A DNA stretch of 64,000 bases, from NCBI RefSeq assembly GCF_000472445.1, contig NZ_AXAJ01000001.1, forward strand, positions 1,054,643-1,118,642, read 5' to 3'. The notes below the pieces were generated by a model. It ran no database searches. It worked only from the letters and a program-made list of their open reading frames with translations, and had not been told where the DNA came from. The DNA comes from Burkholderia sp. WSM2230 (GTDB lineage: Bacteria; Pseudomonadota; Gammaproteobacteria; Burkholderiales; Burkholderiaceae). A program made the translations under genes and the position numbers. Shown piece by piece: positions 52,748 to 61,337 of this stretch. Every line of letters begins with the position of its first letter. Positions within the stretch are counted from its first letter, which is position 1.

Positions 52748-52780
52748 GGTCCTCAAGCATCGGCGAGCGCCGTGAGGACC
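52748..52780. promoter_or_regulatory. Nested inverted repeat in the divergent promoter region
   Basis: GGTCCTCA (52748-52755) and TGAGGACC (52773-52780) are perfect inverted arms; inside them GGCG and CGCC form a second stem. The element lies in the 270-base gap between the divergent amidohydrolase and monooxygenase genes. It may be a regulator site for one of the two LysR proteins or an RNA hairpin in one leader. Confidence 0.55.
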
Positions 52781-52942
52781 TTGCGACAAGCATACCGGGA
52801 TCATTGCCGCCGCCGTAGCGGGCGATTCATTCGTTATGCCTATAGGTCTATCCGACAGTGCAAATTGTTTTCGACGCGGCGCGGGCATACCTTTGCTTCC
52901 GTGCAGACCGTTGCCCACTTCATCGCGAGGACCACCCACATC

Positions 52943-54307
52943 ATGACTTCAGCCCAGCCGCGACACATGGCGCTCGTCGCTTTCCTTCAGGCGCAGAACT
53001 GCAGCAATTACGCGGGTTCGTGGCGGCATCCGTCGAGCATGACGGACTATCTGTCTCCCGAGTATTACCAGCGGATCGCCCGCACGCTCGAAGAAGGCAA
53101 GTTCGACATGGCGTTCTTCGACGATCGCCTCGCGATGCCCGACATCTACGGCAACAGCCATCGCGAGACGGTGCGCCACGGCGTGCGCGCGATCAAGCTC
53201 GAGCCGACCTCGGTACTGATGGCGATGGCGATGGCCACGTCGCATCTCGGTCTGGGCGCGACCTATTCGACCACGTACTACGAGCCGTTTCATGTCGCGC
53301 GGCTGTTCGCGACGCTCGACCTGATGACGAAGGGCCGCGTCGCATGGAACGTAGTGACCTCGATGAACGACTCGGAGGCGGCCAACTTCGGCGCTTCGAG
53401 TCATCTCGACCACGATCTGCGCTACGACCGCGCCGACGAGTTCATGGAAGTGGTAATGGGCCATTGGGACACATGGCGGGAAGGCGCGATCGTCGCCGAT
53501 AAACAGGAAAACTATTTCGCGGACCCCTCGAAGGTCACCCGGCTCGATCACCAGGGCCGCTTCTTCAATTCTCGCGGCCCGCTGACGGTGCCGCGTTCGC
53601 CGCAAGGCCATCCGGTGATTCTGCAAGCCGGCCAGAGCGGCCGCGGACTGACCTTCGCCGCACGCTGGGCCGAAGTCGTGTTCGCCAAATACCCGACGCT
53701 CGCCAACGGCATCAAGCAATACGAAGGATTGAAGGCGCGCGCGGTCGCGGCGGGACGCAGTCGCGATTCGATCAGGATCTGCGCGGAGGTGAAGATTATC
53801 GTCGGCAGCACCGAGGCCGAGGCGCGCGAGAAGCAGCAGCTTATCGACTCGCTGTCACGGCCGATCGACGGTCTCACGATGATCGGCGAAACGCTCAACA
53901 TCGATTTTTCGGGCCGTCCGTACGACCAGCCGTTCACCGACGAAGAACTCGCCGCCGTGTCGTGGCAGAGCCTACGCGACAAGGTGATCGAAGTCAGTGG
54001 CAAGCGTAATCCGTCGGTGAAGGATTTCGTCGAGGCGTCCGGGCGCGGCACCTTGCGCGACGGTCCGTGTTTTGTCGGCACCGGATCTCAGGTAGCGGAG
54101 CAGATGATCGAATGGTTCGACAAGGCTTGCGACGGCTTCGTGCTGTCGGCGACCTACGTGCCCGGCACCTACGAGGACATCGTGCGGCTGGTGGTGCCCG
54201 AGTTGCAGAAGCGCGGCGTGTTCCGCAAGGAGTACGGCGACAGCACGCTGCGCAGCCATCTGGGTTTGCGCAAGCCGCTGGCAGGCGACTGGCGCACGCC
54301 GTCGTGA
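52943..54307 (+). CDS. LLM-class FMN-dependent monooxygenase, NtaA/SnaA/DszA type
   Basis: A 454-residue flavin monooxygenase. The start at 52943 begins M-T-S-A-Q-P; an upstream in-frame ATG would add an unrelated leader. Family motifs are F-D-M-A-F-F-D-D, A-T-Y-S-T-T-Y-Y-E-P, G-R-V-A-W-N-V-V-T-S, and H-P-V-I-L-Q-A-G-Q-S-x-R-G. NtaA-type enzymes use reduced FMN supplied by a partner reductase, which is encoded at 56949-57446. The substrate may be an amine, sulfur compound or ring, and cannot be fixed. Confidence 0.92.
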   Translation: MTSAQPRHMALVAFLQAQNCSNYAGSWRHPSSMTDYLSPEYYQRIARTLEEGKFDMAFFDDRLAMPDIYGNSHRETVRHGVRAIKLEPTSVLMAMAMATSHLGLGATYSTTYYEPFHVARLFATLDLMTKGRVAWNVVTSMNDSEAANFGASSHLDHDLRYDRADEFMEVVMGHWDTWREGAIVADKQENYFADPSKVTRLDHQGRFFNSRGPLTVPRSPQGHPVILQAGQSGRGLTFAARWAEVVFAKYPTLANGIKQYEGLKARAVAAGRSRDSIRICAEVKIIVGSTEAEAREKQQLIDSLSRPIDGLTMIGETLNIDFSGRPYDQPFTDEELAAVSWQSLRDKVIEVSGKRNPSVKDFVEASGRGTLRDGPCFVGTGSQVAEQMIEWFDKACDGFVLSATYVPGTYEDIVRLVVPELQKRGVFRKEYGDSTLRSHLGLRKPLAGDWRTPS

Positions 54308-54347
54308 GCGGCGCGGGATTCCAACCAGAGAGGGAGAACCCGTCGAA

Positions 54348-55712
54348 ATGACGTCGAAGACAGTACGCATGATGTCGGCCAGCGGCATCCTCGGTTATGG
54401 CTTTCCGGAAGCTTCGATTCGCGCGGCGCTCGAGCGCAAGCCGCATATGTTCGGCGTGGACGGCGGCAGCTCGGACCCGGGACCGTATTACCTTGGCTCC
54501 GGCAAGACGCTGAATTCGCGCCTCGCGATGAAGCGCGACCTGTCGCTCCTGCTGCGGGCGGCGATCGGTTCCGGCGTGCCGATGATGGTCGGCACCGCCG
54601 GCGGCGCGGGCGGCGAGCCGCATCTGCAAGTGTGCGCGGAACTGGTGCGCGAGATCGCGCGCGAACACGATCTGCACTTCAGGCTTGCGTTGATCCACGC
54701 CGAGCAGCCGAAGGAGTATCTGAAACGGCGTCTCGGCGAAGGGCGGATTCGCGCGCTGGACGGCGCGCCGCCGCTCGACGAAGCGGCGCTCGACGGCGCC
54801 CGCCGCATCGTCGGCATGATGGGCCCCGAGCCGTATCGCGCCGCGCTCGAAGCGGGCGCGCAGGTGATTTTGGGCGGCCGCGGCACCGATCCTTCGCCGT
54901 GGGTGGCGCTGGCGATGCATCACGGCCTGCCCGCCGCGCCGTCCTGGTACGCCGGCAAGATGCTCGAATGCGCATGCAACGCGGCGATTCCGAAGAAGCA
55001 CGATTGTCTGCTCGTGACTGTCGGCGAAGACTATGTGGAAGCCGAGCCGATGAATCCGGAGCTGCGCTGCACGCCGCTGTCCGTCGCGGTGCAGGCGCTG
55101 CACGAGACCGCGAGCCCGGTGATTCGTCACGAGCCCGGCGGCCTTGTCGATACCCGCGATTGCCGGATCGAAGCGCTGACCGACCGGGTAGTGCGCGTCA
55201 CCGGCATGCGCTGGCAGCCGCAGCCTTACTCGGTGAAGCTGGAAGGCGTGCGCAGCGTCGGCTTCAGCGCGGTCACGTTCGCCGCCACCCGCGACCCCGG
55301 TTTGATCGCGCAACTCGATACCTTCGTCGAGTTCGTGCGCGAGTCGACCGCGACCAAGGTGCGGGCGCTCGGCATTGCCGACGACGCGTATCGGCTGGTG
55401 CTGCGCGTCTATGGCCGCAATGGCGTGATGGGTCCGTGGGAGCCGGCGTCCGGGGCAATGCCGGTCGAGATGGCGATCGTCGCCGAGGTGATCGGCGTGA
55501 GCCAGGAGATCGCCAGCGCGGCGCTGTCGCTGGCGCGCGTGACGCTGCTGCATTCCGATTTCGCCGGCCGCATGTGCCGCGAGGGCAACATGGCGTTCCC
55601 GTTCTCGCCGTCCGACATCGAGCGCGGCGAAGTCTACGAGTTCATGCTGCAGCACGTCGTGCTGCCGGACGATCCATACGAAATGTTCCCGATCGACTAC
55701 GAGGAGGTCTGA
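54348..55712 (+). CDS. AtuA-like acyclic terpene utilization family protein
   Basis: A 454-residue protein of the AtuA family (formerly DUF1446): G-F-P-E-A-S-I-R-A-A-L near the start, V-D-G-G-S-S-D-P-G-P-Y-Y-L-G, G-T-A-G-G-A-G-G-E-P-H and G-G-R-G-T-D-P. Some members are needed for citronellol and geraniol use, but the biochemical role is not clear. Here it lies between the monooxygenase and a DUF4387 gene, the usual partner of AtuA. It is separated from the monooxygenase by 40 bases with GGGAGAA ahead. Confidence 0.9.
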   Translation: MTSKTVRMMSASGILGYGFPEASIRAALERKPHMFGVDGGSSDPGPYYLGSGKTLNSRLAMKRDLSLLLRAAIGSGVPMMVGTAGGAGGEPHLQVCAELVREIAREHDLHFRLALIHAEQPKEYLKRRLGEGRIRALDGAPPLDEAALDGARRIVGMMGPEPYRAALEAGAQVILGGRGTDPSPWVALAMHHGLPAAPSWYAGKMLECACNAAIPKKHDCLLVTVGEDYVEAEPMNPELRCTPLSVAVQALHETASPVIRHEPGGLVDTRDCRIEALTDRVVRVTGMRWQPQPYSVKLEGVRSVGFSAVTFAATRDPGLIAQLDTFVEFVRESTATKVRALGIADDAYRLVLRVYGRNGVMGPWEPASGAMPVEMAIVAEVIGVSQEIASAALSLARVTLLHSDFAGRMCREGNMAFPFSPSDIERGEVYEFMLQHVVLPDDPYEMFPIDYEEV

Positions 55713-55714
55713 CG

Positions 55715-56026
55715 ATGGTCCGCCTGAGAGACATCGCGAAGGCCTGCAAGAGCAAGAACGCAGGACCTTTCCACATCACGCTCGACATCATGTTCGACGA
55801 TGCGGCGCTGTTCGACAAAGTGCGTGCGTCGGGCGTGATCAGCGCCGGGCTGATCGCGTCGCTGTACAAGGTCGACGTCGAGCAGGTGCTGTTCACCGAA
55901 TATCCGCCTGCGCTTGCGTGGAAGGCGACGCTGCCGCGCCGGATCGCGTCGGGCGCGATCGGCGATACGGACATCTACGGCGCGCAACAGCACGCGCCGC
56001 TGCTCGATATCGAAGTGCCGCTGTAG
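55715..56026 (+). CDS. DUF4387 family protein
   Basis: A 103-residue protein with GAGGAGG before its ATG at 55715. The pattern M-V-R-L-R-D-I-A-K-A-C-K-S-K-N-A-G-P and I-T-L-D-I-M-F-D is that of DUF4387, which usually follows an AtuA-type gene or is fused to it. The function is unknown; a subunit of the AtuA-like enzyme is the simplest reading. Confidence 0.88.
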   Translation: MVRLRDIAKACKSKNAGPFHITLDIMFDDAALFDKVRASGVISAGLIASLYKVDVEQVLFTEYPPALAWKATLPRRIASGAIGDTDIYGAQQHAPLLDIEVPL

Positions 56027-56099
56027 CGCGGGCGCTGCCGGCACCGCAGGCCCAGCGCGGTCACGATACACAGCAACGAATCAATCAAGGTCAATCGAC

Positions 56100-56930
56100 A
56101 TGCAACACGACAATCCGCTAACCGACACATGCCCGGACGCGCTGTCCGCGCAGCGTTCCGAACCGCGAGAGCCCGGCAATGCCGCCGCCGATTCCGCCGG
56201 TTCCGCCGCCGATTCCGCCCGGCAGGCAGCGCACGCACAGCGGCAGCACCGCGAGCCGTTGGCAAGCCGGTCGGCGCCCGGCCTCGCGCGCCGACCGGCC
56301 AGTGACGGCGCAACCGGTTTCGACACCGTGCCGGCGGCGATCCGCGCAATCGAACGCGGCGAGTTCGTGATCGTCGTCGACGACGAGAATCGCGAGAACG
56401 AAGGCGACCTGATCATTGCCGCCGATGCGGTCACGCCGGAAGCGCTGGCCTTCATGGTGCGGCACACGAGCGGGCTGATCTGCGTGTCGATGCCGGGTCG
56501 CGTGCTCGACCGGCTGAATCTGCCGCCGATGATTCAAAACAACGACGAGCCGTTTCGAACCGCGTTCGCGGTGAGCGTCGATTTGCGCCACGGCGTGACG
56601 ACCGGCATATCCGCAGCCGACCGCACGGCGACGATCGCCGCGCTTGCTTCGCCGAAAGCGGTGGCGGACGACTTCGTGCGGCCGGGCCATGTCTTCCCGC
56701 TGCGCGCGCGGGAAGGCGGCGTGACCGAGCGGCGCGGCCATACCGAGGCGGCCTACGACCTCGTGCGCCTGGCCGGACGCGGCTATGCCGGCGCGCTCTG
56801 CGAGCTGGTCAACGACGACGGCACGATGGCACGGCGTCCCGACCTGGTGCGCTTCGCTATCGCACACGGCCTGACCCTGATCTCGATCGCGCAGTTGCTC
56901 GCCTATTGCGGCGCTGCCGAAAACGCCTGA
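56100..56930 (+). CDS. RibB-like 3,4-dihydroxy-2-butanone 4-phosphate synthase with N-terminal extension
   Basis: A 276-residue protein. Residues 75-276 are RibB: D-D-E-N-R-E-N-E-G-D-L (metal and active-site acids), R-H-T-S-G-L-I-C-V, G-V-T-T-G-I-S-A-A-D-R, R-P-G-H-V-F-P-L and G-H-T-E-A-A. It makes the four-carbon precursor of riboflavin from ribulose 5-phosphate. No GTP cyclohydrolase II domain is attached. The first 70 residues are Ala/Ser/Arg-rich with no known domain. It sits in the monooxygenase operon, and probably raises flavin supply for the FMN-dependent enzymes. Confidence 0.9.
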   Translation: MQHDNPLTDTCPDALSAQRSEPREPGNAAADSAGSAADSARQAAHAQRQHREPLASRSAPGLARRPASDGATGFDTVPAAIRAIERGEFVIVVDDENRENEGDLIIAADAVTPEALAFMVRHTSGLICVSMPGRVLDRLNLPPMIQNNDEPFRTAFAVSVDLRHGVTTGISAADRTATIAALASPKAVADDFVRPGHVFPLRAREGGVTERRGHTEAAYDLVRLAGRGYAGALCELVNDDGTMARRPDLVRFAIAHGLTLISIAQLLAYCGAAENA

Positions 56931-56948
56931 CCGTAGAGAGAAAAAACC

Positions 56949-57446
56949 ATGCATACCTTCGACAGCCAGAGCCTGCGCAAAACCCTCGGCGCATTCACGA
57001 CGGGCGTCACCGTCATCACCACGCTGGATCCGCAGGGGAGGCGCTTCGGCGTCACCGCGAACTCGTTCAGTTCGGTGTCGCTCGATCCGCCGCTCGTGTT
57101 GTGGAGCCAGTCGACCACGTCGCGCAGCCATTTGGCGTTTCGCGACACCGAGCGGTTCGTCGTCAACATACTCGCGGTCGATCAGATTCATGTGTCGGAT
57201 CGCTTCGCGCGTTCGAGCGACGACAAGTTCAGCGGCATCGAGATCGACGAAGGTCTCGGCGGACTGCCGATCATTCGCGGCGCGTCCGCGTTTCTCGAAT
57301 GCCGCAAGATCGCGACGTATCCAGGCGGCGATCACGTCGTGTACATCGGTCAGGTCGAAAATCTGTTTCGCGGCGAGCGGCCGCCGCTCGCGTTTCGTGA
57401 CGGCAAATATCTGACGCGCCTCGCTCACGACCTGGCCGAAGCCTAA
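56949..57446 (+). CDS. Flavin reductase (HpaC/NtaB-like), partner of the FMN monooxygenase
   Basis: A 165-residue flavin reductase-like protein: T-T-G-V-T-V-I-T-T near the start, G-V-T-A-N-S-F-S-S-V-S-L-D-P-P-L-V near residue 35 and a V-Y-I-G-Q-V strand near 135. It reduces FMN with NAD(P)H and passes it to the LLM-class monooxygenase. It starts 18 bases after the RibB-like gene, which places flavin synthesis, reduction and use in one operon. Confidence 0.9.
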   Translation: MHTFDSQSLRKTLGAFTTGVTVITTLDPQGRRFGVTANSFSSVSLDPPLVLWSQSTTSRSHLAFRDTERFVVNILAVDQIHVSDRFARSSDDKFSGIEIDEGLGGLPIIRGASAFLECRKIATYPGGDHVVYIGQVENLFRGERPPLAFRDGKYLTRLAHDLAEA

Positions 57447-57672
57447 CCATTGGCGTAAGCGGCGCATTCGCGCGGGCGCTGGTCCCGACGCGCAGACGGC
57501 GCAGCGCGGGCTCGAACGACAGGCGCGGACTACGCGTTTTTCCCTACGCCGCGGCGCTTCGATCGCAGCACAGCGGGGCTTGCCTGCGTGCTACCATCGA
57601 CCGATCCCTCATTGACCGATACGTGCGACGCCGCGCCGCGAGCGGCCGGCGCTCTGCCCGCCGCCCGATCTC

Positions 57673-58602
57673 ATGGACAATCCGTCGTTCCGCTTCCATC
57701 TCCCCGAACTGGAGACCTTTCTCGTGGTGCTTGAGGAAGGGCAGTTCAGCAAGGCGGCCGAACGGCTCTGCATTTCCCAACCTACTGCGTCGAGCCGCGT
57801 GAAGAAGCTCGAGTCGGTGCTGCGTGTTCAACTTCTAGTGCGCACGACCCGCAGCGTCGAACCGACAGAAGAAGGCCGCCTGCTGCAGGCCGCGGCCAGT
57901 GAAGCGCTGAGCGGCCTGTACGACGTGTTGCGCCAGTTCCGGGGCCGCGCCGAGGCCGCGCGCAATCGCGTGGTGGTCGCCGCGACACCAATGATCGCCG
58001 CGACCTTTCTGCCGCAAATCATTCATTCGTATTGCGAGCGTTTTCCCGACGTCAGCGTCCAGTTGAAAGACATGCCGTATGAAAGCGTGCTCAAAACCAT
58101 TGCCGACGGCAACGCCGATCTCGGCGTCGCGGCAATCGACGGCGACTACGACAACCTGCTGTTTCGCCCGCTCGCCGAGGAACCGGTGGTGCTGATGGCG
58201 CCCGCCGCGCATCCGATCACAACAGCGCAGCGGGTGACGGTGGAAATGCTGTTGCCGTATCGGTTGATTCTGCTCGCGCGTTACGGCGATCTGCGGCAGC
58301 GCCTCGCGCGCGCGTTCGATGAGCGCGGAGCAGTATTCGACGCGGCGACCGCCGCCACGCTGCCCACGTTGCTCGGCATGATCGACACCGGTGGCTTCTT
58401 GACCTTCATGCCCCGTTCGCTGGCGGGAGCGAACGCGCGCCGCAATCGCGCGACGCTCGAATTGAGCGACTTCCATGCAAGCCGCTGCTACGGCAGCATT
58501 GTCACCAGAAAGGCGGCGCCGACTACCGCGATCAAGAGTTTTCGCGACCATTTGCATAACGAATTCCCCGCGTCCATGCACGGCGCGGGGGTGCCGTCGT
58601 AA
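57673..58602 (+). CDS. LysR-family transcriptional regulator
   Basis: A 309-residue LysR protein with the helix-turn-helix A-A-E-R-L-C-I-S-Q-P-T-A-S-S-R and a co-inducer domain from about residue 90 (V-V-V-A-A-T-P-M-I-A-A-T). It is downstream of the flavin reductase on the same strand, separated by 226 bases in which I see no gene, and converges with the transporter gene. It may control the monooxygenase operon or the transporter. Confidence 0.92.
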   Translation: MDNPSFRFHLPELETFLVVLEEGQFSKAAERLCISQPTASSRVKKLESVLRVQLLVRTTRSVEPTEEGRLLQAAASEALSGLYDVLRQFRGRAEAARNRVVVAATPMIAATFLPQIIHSYCERFPDVSVQLKDMPYESVLKTIADGNADLGVAAIDGDYDNLLFRPLAEEPVVLMAPAAHPITTAQRVTVEMLLPYRLILLARYGDLRQRLARAFDERGAVFDAATAATLPTLLGMIDTGGFLTFMPRSLAGANARRNRATLELSDFHASRCYGSIVTRKAAPTTAIKSFRDHLHNEFPASMHGAGVPS

Positions 58603-58661
58603 GTCCAACCGGCCACTCGGTCATTCGGCGCGCTTGCCGCTTTCGCGTTTGCGCTTGCATG

Positions 58662-58696
58662 AAAAAAGGCGCCACGGCCGTAACCGTGGCGCCTTT
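58662..58696. terminator. Bidirectional intrinsic terminator
   Basis: GGCGCCACGG (58668-58677) and CCGTGGCGCC (58684-58693) form a perfect ten-pair stem with a six-base loop. Six A residues (58662-58667) precede and TTT follows, so it can end transcripts from both the LysR gene on the plus strand and the transporter gene on the minus strand. Confidence 0.85.
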
Positions 58697-58726
58697 CGCT
58701 TCCGGGCACGCGACGCGCGTGCCGCC

Positions 58727-60109
58727 TCAGGGTGTGCCGCTTCCGATGACCGACGCCGCCGGGACCGCCGCGTCGTTGTTCGGCTGCGTGCGCTCGGCGG
58801 CAAAACCGACCTGGTGCGCGCGGTGACGCAGCTTCACGTAGCCGATGCCGCCGAACGTGGCGATCGTTCCCGCCACCGACACCATGCCTGCCAGATACCA
58901 CCACGAGCCGGTCGTGTGCATCAGCCATTCGGCGATCAGCGGAGTGGGAGCACTGAAGAGGATCGACGCGATTGCGCCTGACACCGCGACGCCCGTATAC
59001 CGATATTCGGCCGGGAACAGTTCGGCGCTCATGCTGCCGACGACACCATAGGTGGTGACCTGTCCGCAGACCATTGTCAGCGACAGCGCGATGCCGACCA
59101 GCAGCGGATTCGCGGTATTGAGCGTCAGGAACAGCGGTACGCTGCCCAGCACCGCGAACAGCGTGCCGAAGAAGAACACGCGATGCGCGCCGATCCTGTC
59201 CGCGTAAGCGCAAATCAGCGGAAACGCGATCAGATCGATCAGCGACGCGAGCATCACGAGGTTGAACGTGGTCGCTTGCGGCAGCTTCAAGTGATAGGTC
59301 GCATACGACACGAAGTAGGTCGCCACCATGTAGAACACGACCGCGAACGACGCCGACATCGCGGTGGCCACCAGCGTGGGCAGTTTCGCGTGACGCAGGA
59401 CATCGGCAAGCGGCAGCTTCACGCGTCGGCCGCTCGCCTGCACGCGCTTGAAGTCTTCCGATTCGGCGACACCGAGGCGGATGATCAGCCCGATCAGCAC
59501 CAGCGCGAAGCCCGCGATGAACGGTACGCGCCAACCCCACGCCAGACGCTCGGCGGGCGGCAGAAGGCCGACGAGCGCCATCGCTCCGGTCGACAGAAAC
59601 AGCCCGAAGCCGCTACCCATTTGCGGCGCCGCGCCGTACAGACGGACTTTGTGGCGGGGCGCGTTCTCGACCGCGACCAGAACCGCGCCGCCCCATTCGC
59701 CGCCGACCGCGAGACCTTGCAGCAGGCGCAAGGTGACCAGCAACACGGGAGCCAGCATGCCGATCTGCTGGTACGTCGGCAGCAGACCAATCGCGCCGGT
59801 CGCAACGCCCATCAGGACGAGCGTAAAGATCATCGTCGATTTGCGGCCGATGCGGTCGCCGAGATGGCCGAAGATGAACGCGCCGAGCGGGCGAGCCAGA
59901 AACGCCACGCCGAACGACGCGAACGCGATCAAGCGCGCGACAGACGCGTCCTTGTTAGGAAAGAACAGCGGTCCAAAATAGAGCGCGGCGGCCGTGCCAT
60001 AAATGAAATATTCGTACCATTCGACCGACGTGCCGACGCAGCTCGAAATAAGCGCGCGTCGTGCCTGCCTGACCTTGTCGACCCCGGTCCGGGTGCCTTG
60101 CTGTGCCAT
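58727..60109 (-). CDS. MFS transporter of the metabolite:H+ symporter (MHS) family
   Basis: A 460-residue protein with twelve predicted membrane segments. Typical MHS features are S-C-V-G-T-S-V-E-W-Y-E-Y-F-I-Y at residues 18-32, A-R-P-L-G-A-F-I-F-G-H-L-G-D-R-I-G-R-K in the first loop, and G-G-E-W-G-G-A near 135. Members import organic acids such as shikimate, citrate or dicarboxylates. Its position suggests uptake of the substrate of the neighbouring catabolic genes. Confidence 0.92.
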   Translation of the reverse strand: MAQQGTRTGVDKVRQARRALISSCVGTSVEWYEYFIYGTAAALYFGPLFFPNKDASVARLIAFASFGVAFLARPLGAFIFGHLGDRIGRKSTMIFTLVLMGVATGAIGLLPTYQQIGMLAPVLLVTLRLLQGLAVGGEWGGAVLVAVENAPRHKVRLYGAAPQMGSGFGLFLSTGAMALVGLLPPAERLAWGWRVPFIAGFALVLIGLIIRLGVAESEDFKRVQASGRRVKLPLADVLRHAKLPTLVATAMSASFAVVFYMVATYFVSYATYHLKLPQATTFNLVMLASLIDLIAFPLICAYADRIGAHRVFFFGTLFAVLGSVPLFLTLNTANPLLVGIALSLTMVCGQVTTYGVVGSMSAELFPAEYRYTGVAVSGAIASILFSAPTPLIAEWLMHTTGSWWYLAGMVSVAGTIATFGGIGYVKLRHRAHQVGFAAERTQPNNDAAVPAASVIGSGTP

Positions 60110-60589
60110 GCTGTCTCCTGATTCGAATGTTGTGCCGGGAGCCGGTCCACGCGATGCGCGGCATCGGCTCTGCAGCCGGCTACGTCACATTCTGGGCAAC
60201 CCGCAGTAAAGCATCCATGCGTAGACTAAATAGGTTAATTGGCTTTTTGGAAGAATGGGCGGCAAAGACGTCCTGCGGCGGCGGCTTCGCTTCGGGTAGA
60301 GCGAAGGAAAGAGTTGTCAACGGCCGACGCCCGCCAAGGCAACGTGGAAGCCTTGGAGGTGGCCCCTGAGGACCGGCTGTCGGGCTGCAGACCTATCGTG
60401 ACGACACCGCTCGCCCCCAGGATGGACGTACCGGCACATTGCCTACGCGGCAACTACTGACGGAGCAGGTCGATTTCAGCGAGAAAGGAAGTGGGTTGCA
60501 CGTACAGATGGGTTGGGCTCTGCTCGACGCTATCGGGCAAGAACGAGCCGGGTGCAAACGTTCCTGCGAAAGCGCACCGTGTCGGGCGC
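60110..60589. other. Intergenic region, no supported gene
   Basis: A 480-base stretch between the transporter start and the SDR stop. It contains a locally AT-rich patch near 60220-60250 that may hold the transporter promoter. I see no gene or convincing terminator. Confidence 0.5.
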
Positions 60590-61333
60590 TCAGCGCATGA
60601 AGAGTCCCCCATTGATGTCCCAGCACGCGCCGTTGGCAAAGTAGGCATCGGCGGAAGCGAGCAATACGGCGACGTCTGCGACATAGCTCGCGGAGCCCAG
60701 GCGGCCTACCGGAATGCCCGCAATCACCTTGTGCAGTTTCTCTGCCGGTACGCTTTCGTGCACGACAGCCAGATCAAGTGGACCCGGCGCTATTGCGTTG
60801 ACGGTCACACCGTGCGCGGCGAGATCGCGCGCAAAAGTTTTGGTTAGCGTAATGGCGCCGCCTTTGGCCGCGGCGTAGTGGGCACCGGTAGCGGAGCCGC
60901 CGTTCTGTCCCGCGAGGGAGGCGATGTTGACGATGCGTCCGGCGCCTTGCATCGCAAAGTGCTGCCCGAACACCTGACAGCCAAACAACACGCTGCGAAG
61001 ATTGACGTCCATCACCTCGTCAAATTGCTCGGCGGTTATATCCATTGCCGGCACGATCTTCGATACGCCCGCATTGTTCACGAGCACGTCAATCGCACCC
61101 CACCGGTCGAGCAGCGCATCGCGTGCCGCTTCAAAATCTGCCTTCTTCGTTACGTCGAGCTTCACGGCGAATGCGCTCGCTGCGTCGCTGCTCAGCTCGC
61201 GCGCGAGTCTTTGGGCAGCATCGACAGCGATATCGCCCAGCGCGACGTTGTAGCCGGCATGATGGAAGCGGCGCGTCACCGCTTCACCGAGGCCGCGGGC
61301 AGCGCCGGTCACGAGCACGACTCTCTTCGTCAT
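60590..61333 (-). CDS. SDR-family oxidoreductase (IacE/FabG-like)
   Basis: A 247-residue classical SDR starting M-T-K-R-V-V-L-V-T-G-A-A-R-G-L-G. Motifs are complete: V-N-N-A-G-V, catalytic Ser in I-A-S-L-A-G, and Y-A-A-A-K with Tyr and Lys. The start at 61333 follows the amidase stop by four bases; the longer frame starts inside the amidase gene and is rejected. It is the last gene of the right-edge operon. In iac clusters an SDR (IacE) has a similar neighbourhood, but generic hydroxyacyl or diol dehydrogenases look alike. Confidence 0.9.
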   Translation of the reverse strand: MTKRVVLVTGAARGLGEAVTRRFHHAGYNVALGDIAVDAAQRLARELSSDAASAFAVKLDVTKKADFEAARDALLDRWGAIDVLVNNAGVSKIVPAMDITAEQFDEVMDVNLRSVLFGCQVFGQHFAMQGAGRIVNIASLAGQNGGSATGAHYAAAKGGAITLTKTFARDLAAHGVTVNAIAPGPLDLAVVHESVPAEKLHKVIAGIPVGRLGSASYVADVAVLLASADAYFANGACWDINGGLFMR

Positions 61334-61337
61334 GGTG

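Noticed and set aside
53994..55655. 553-residue open frame on the minus strand
   Set aside because: Antisense shadow of the AtuA-like and monooxygenase genes.
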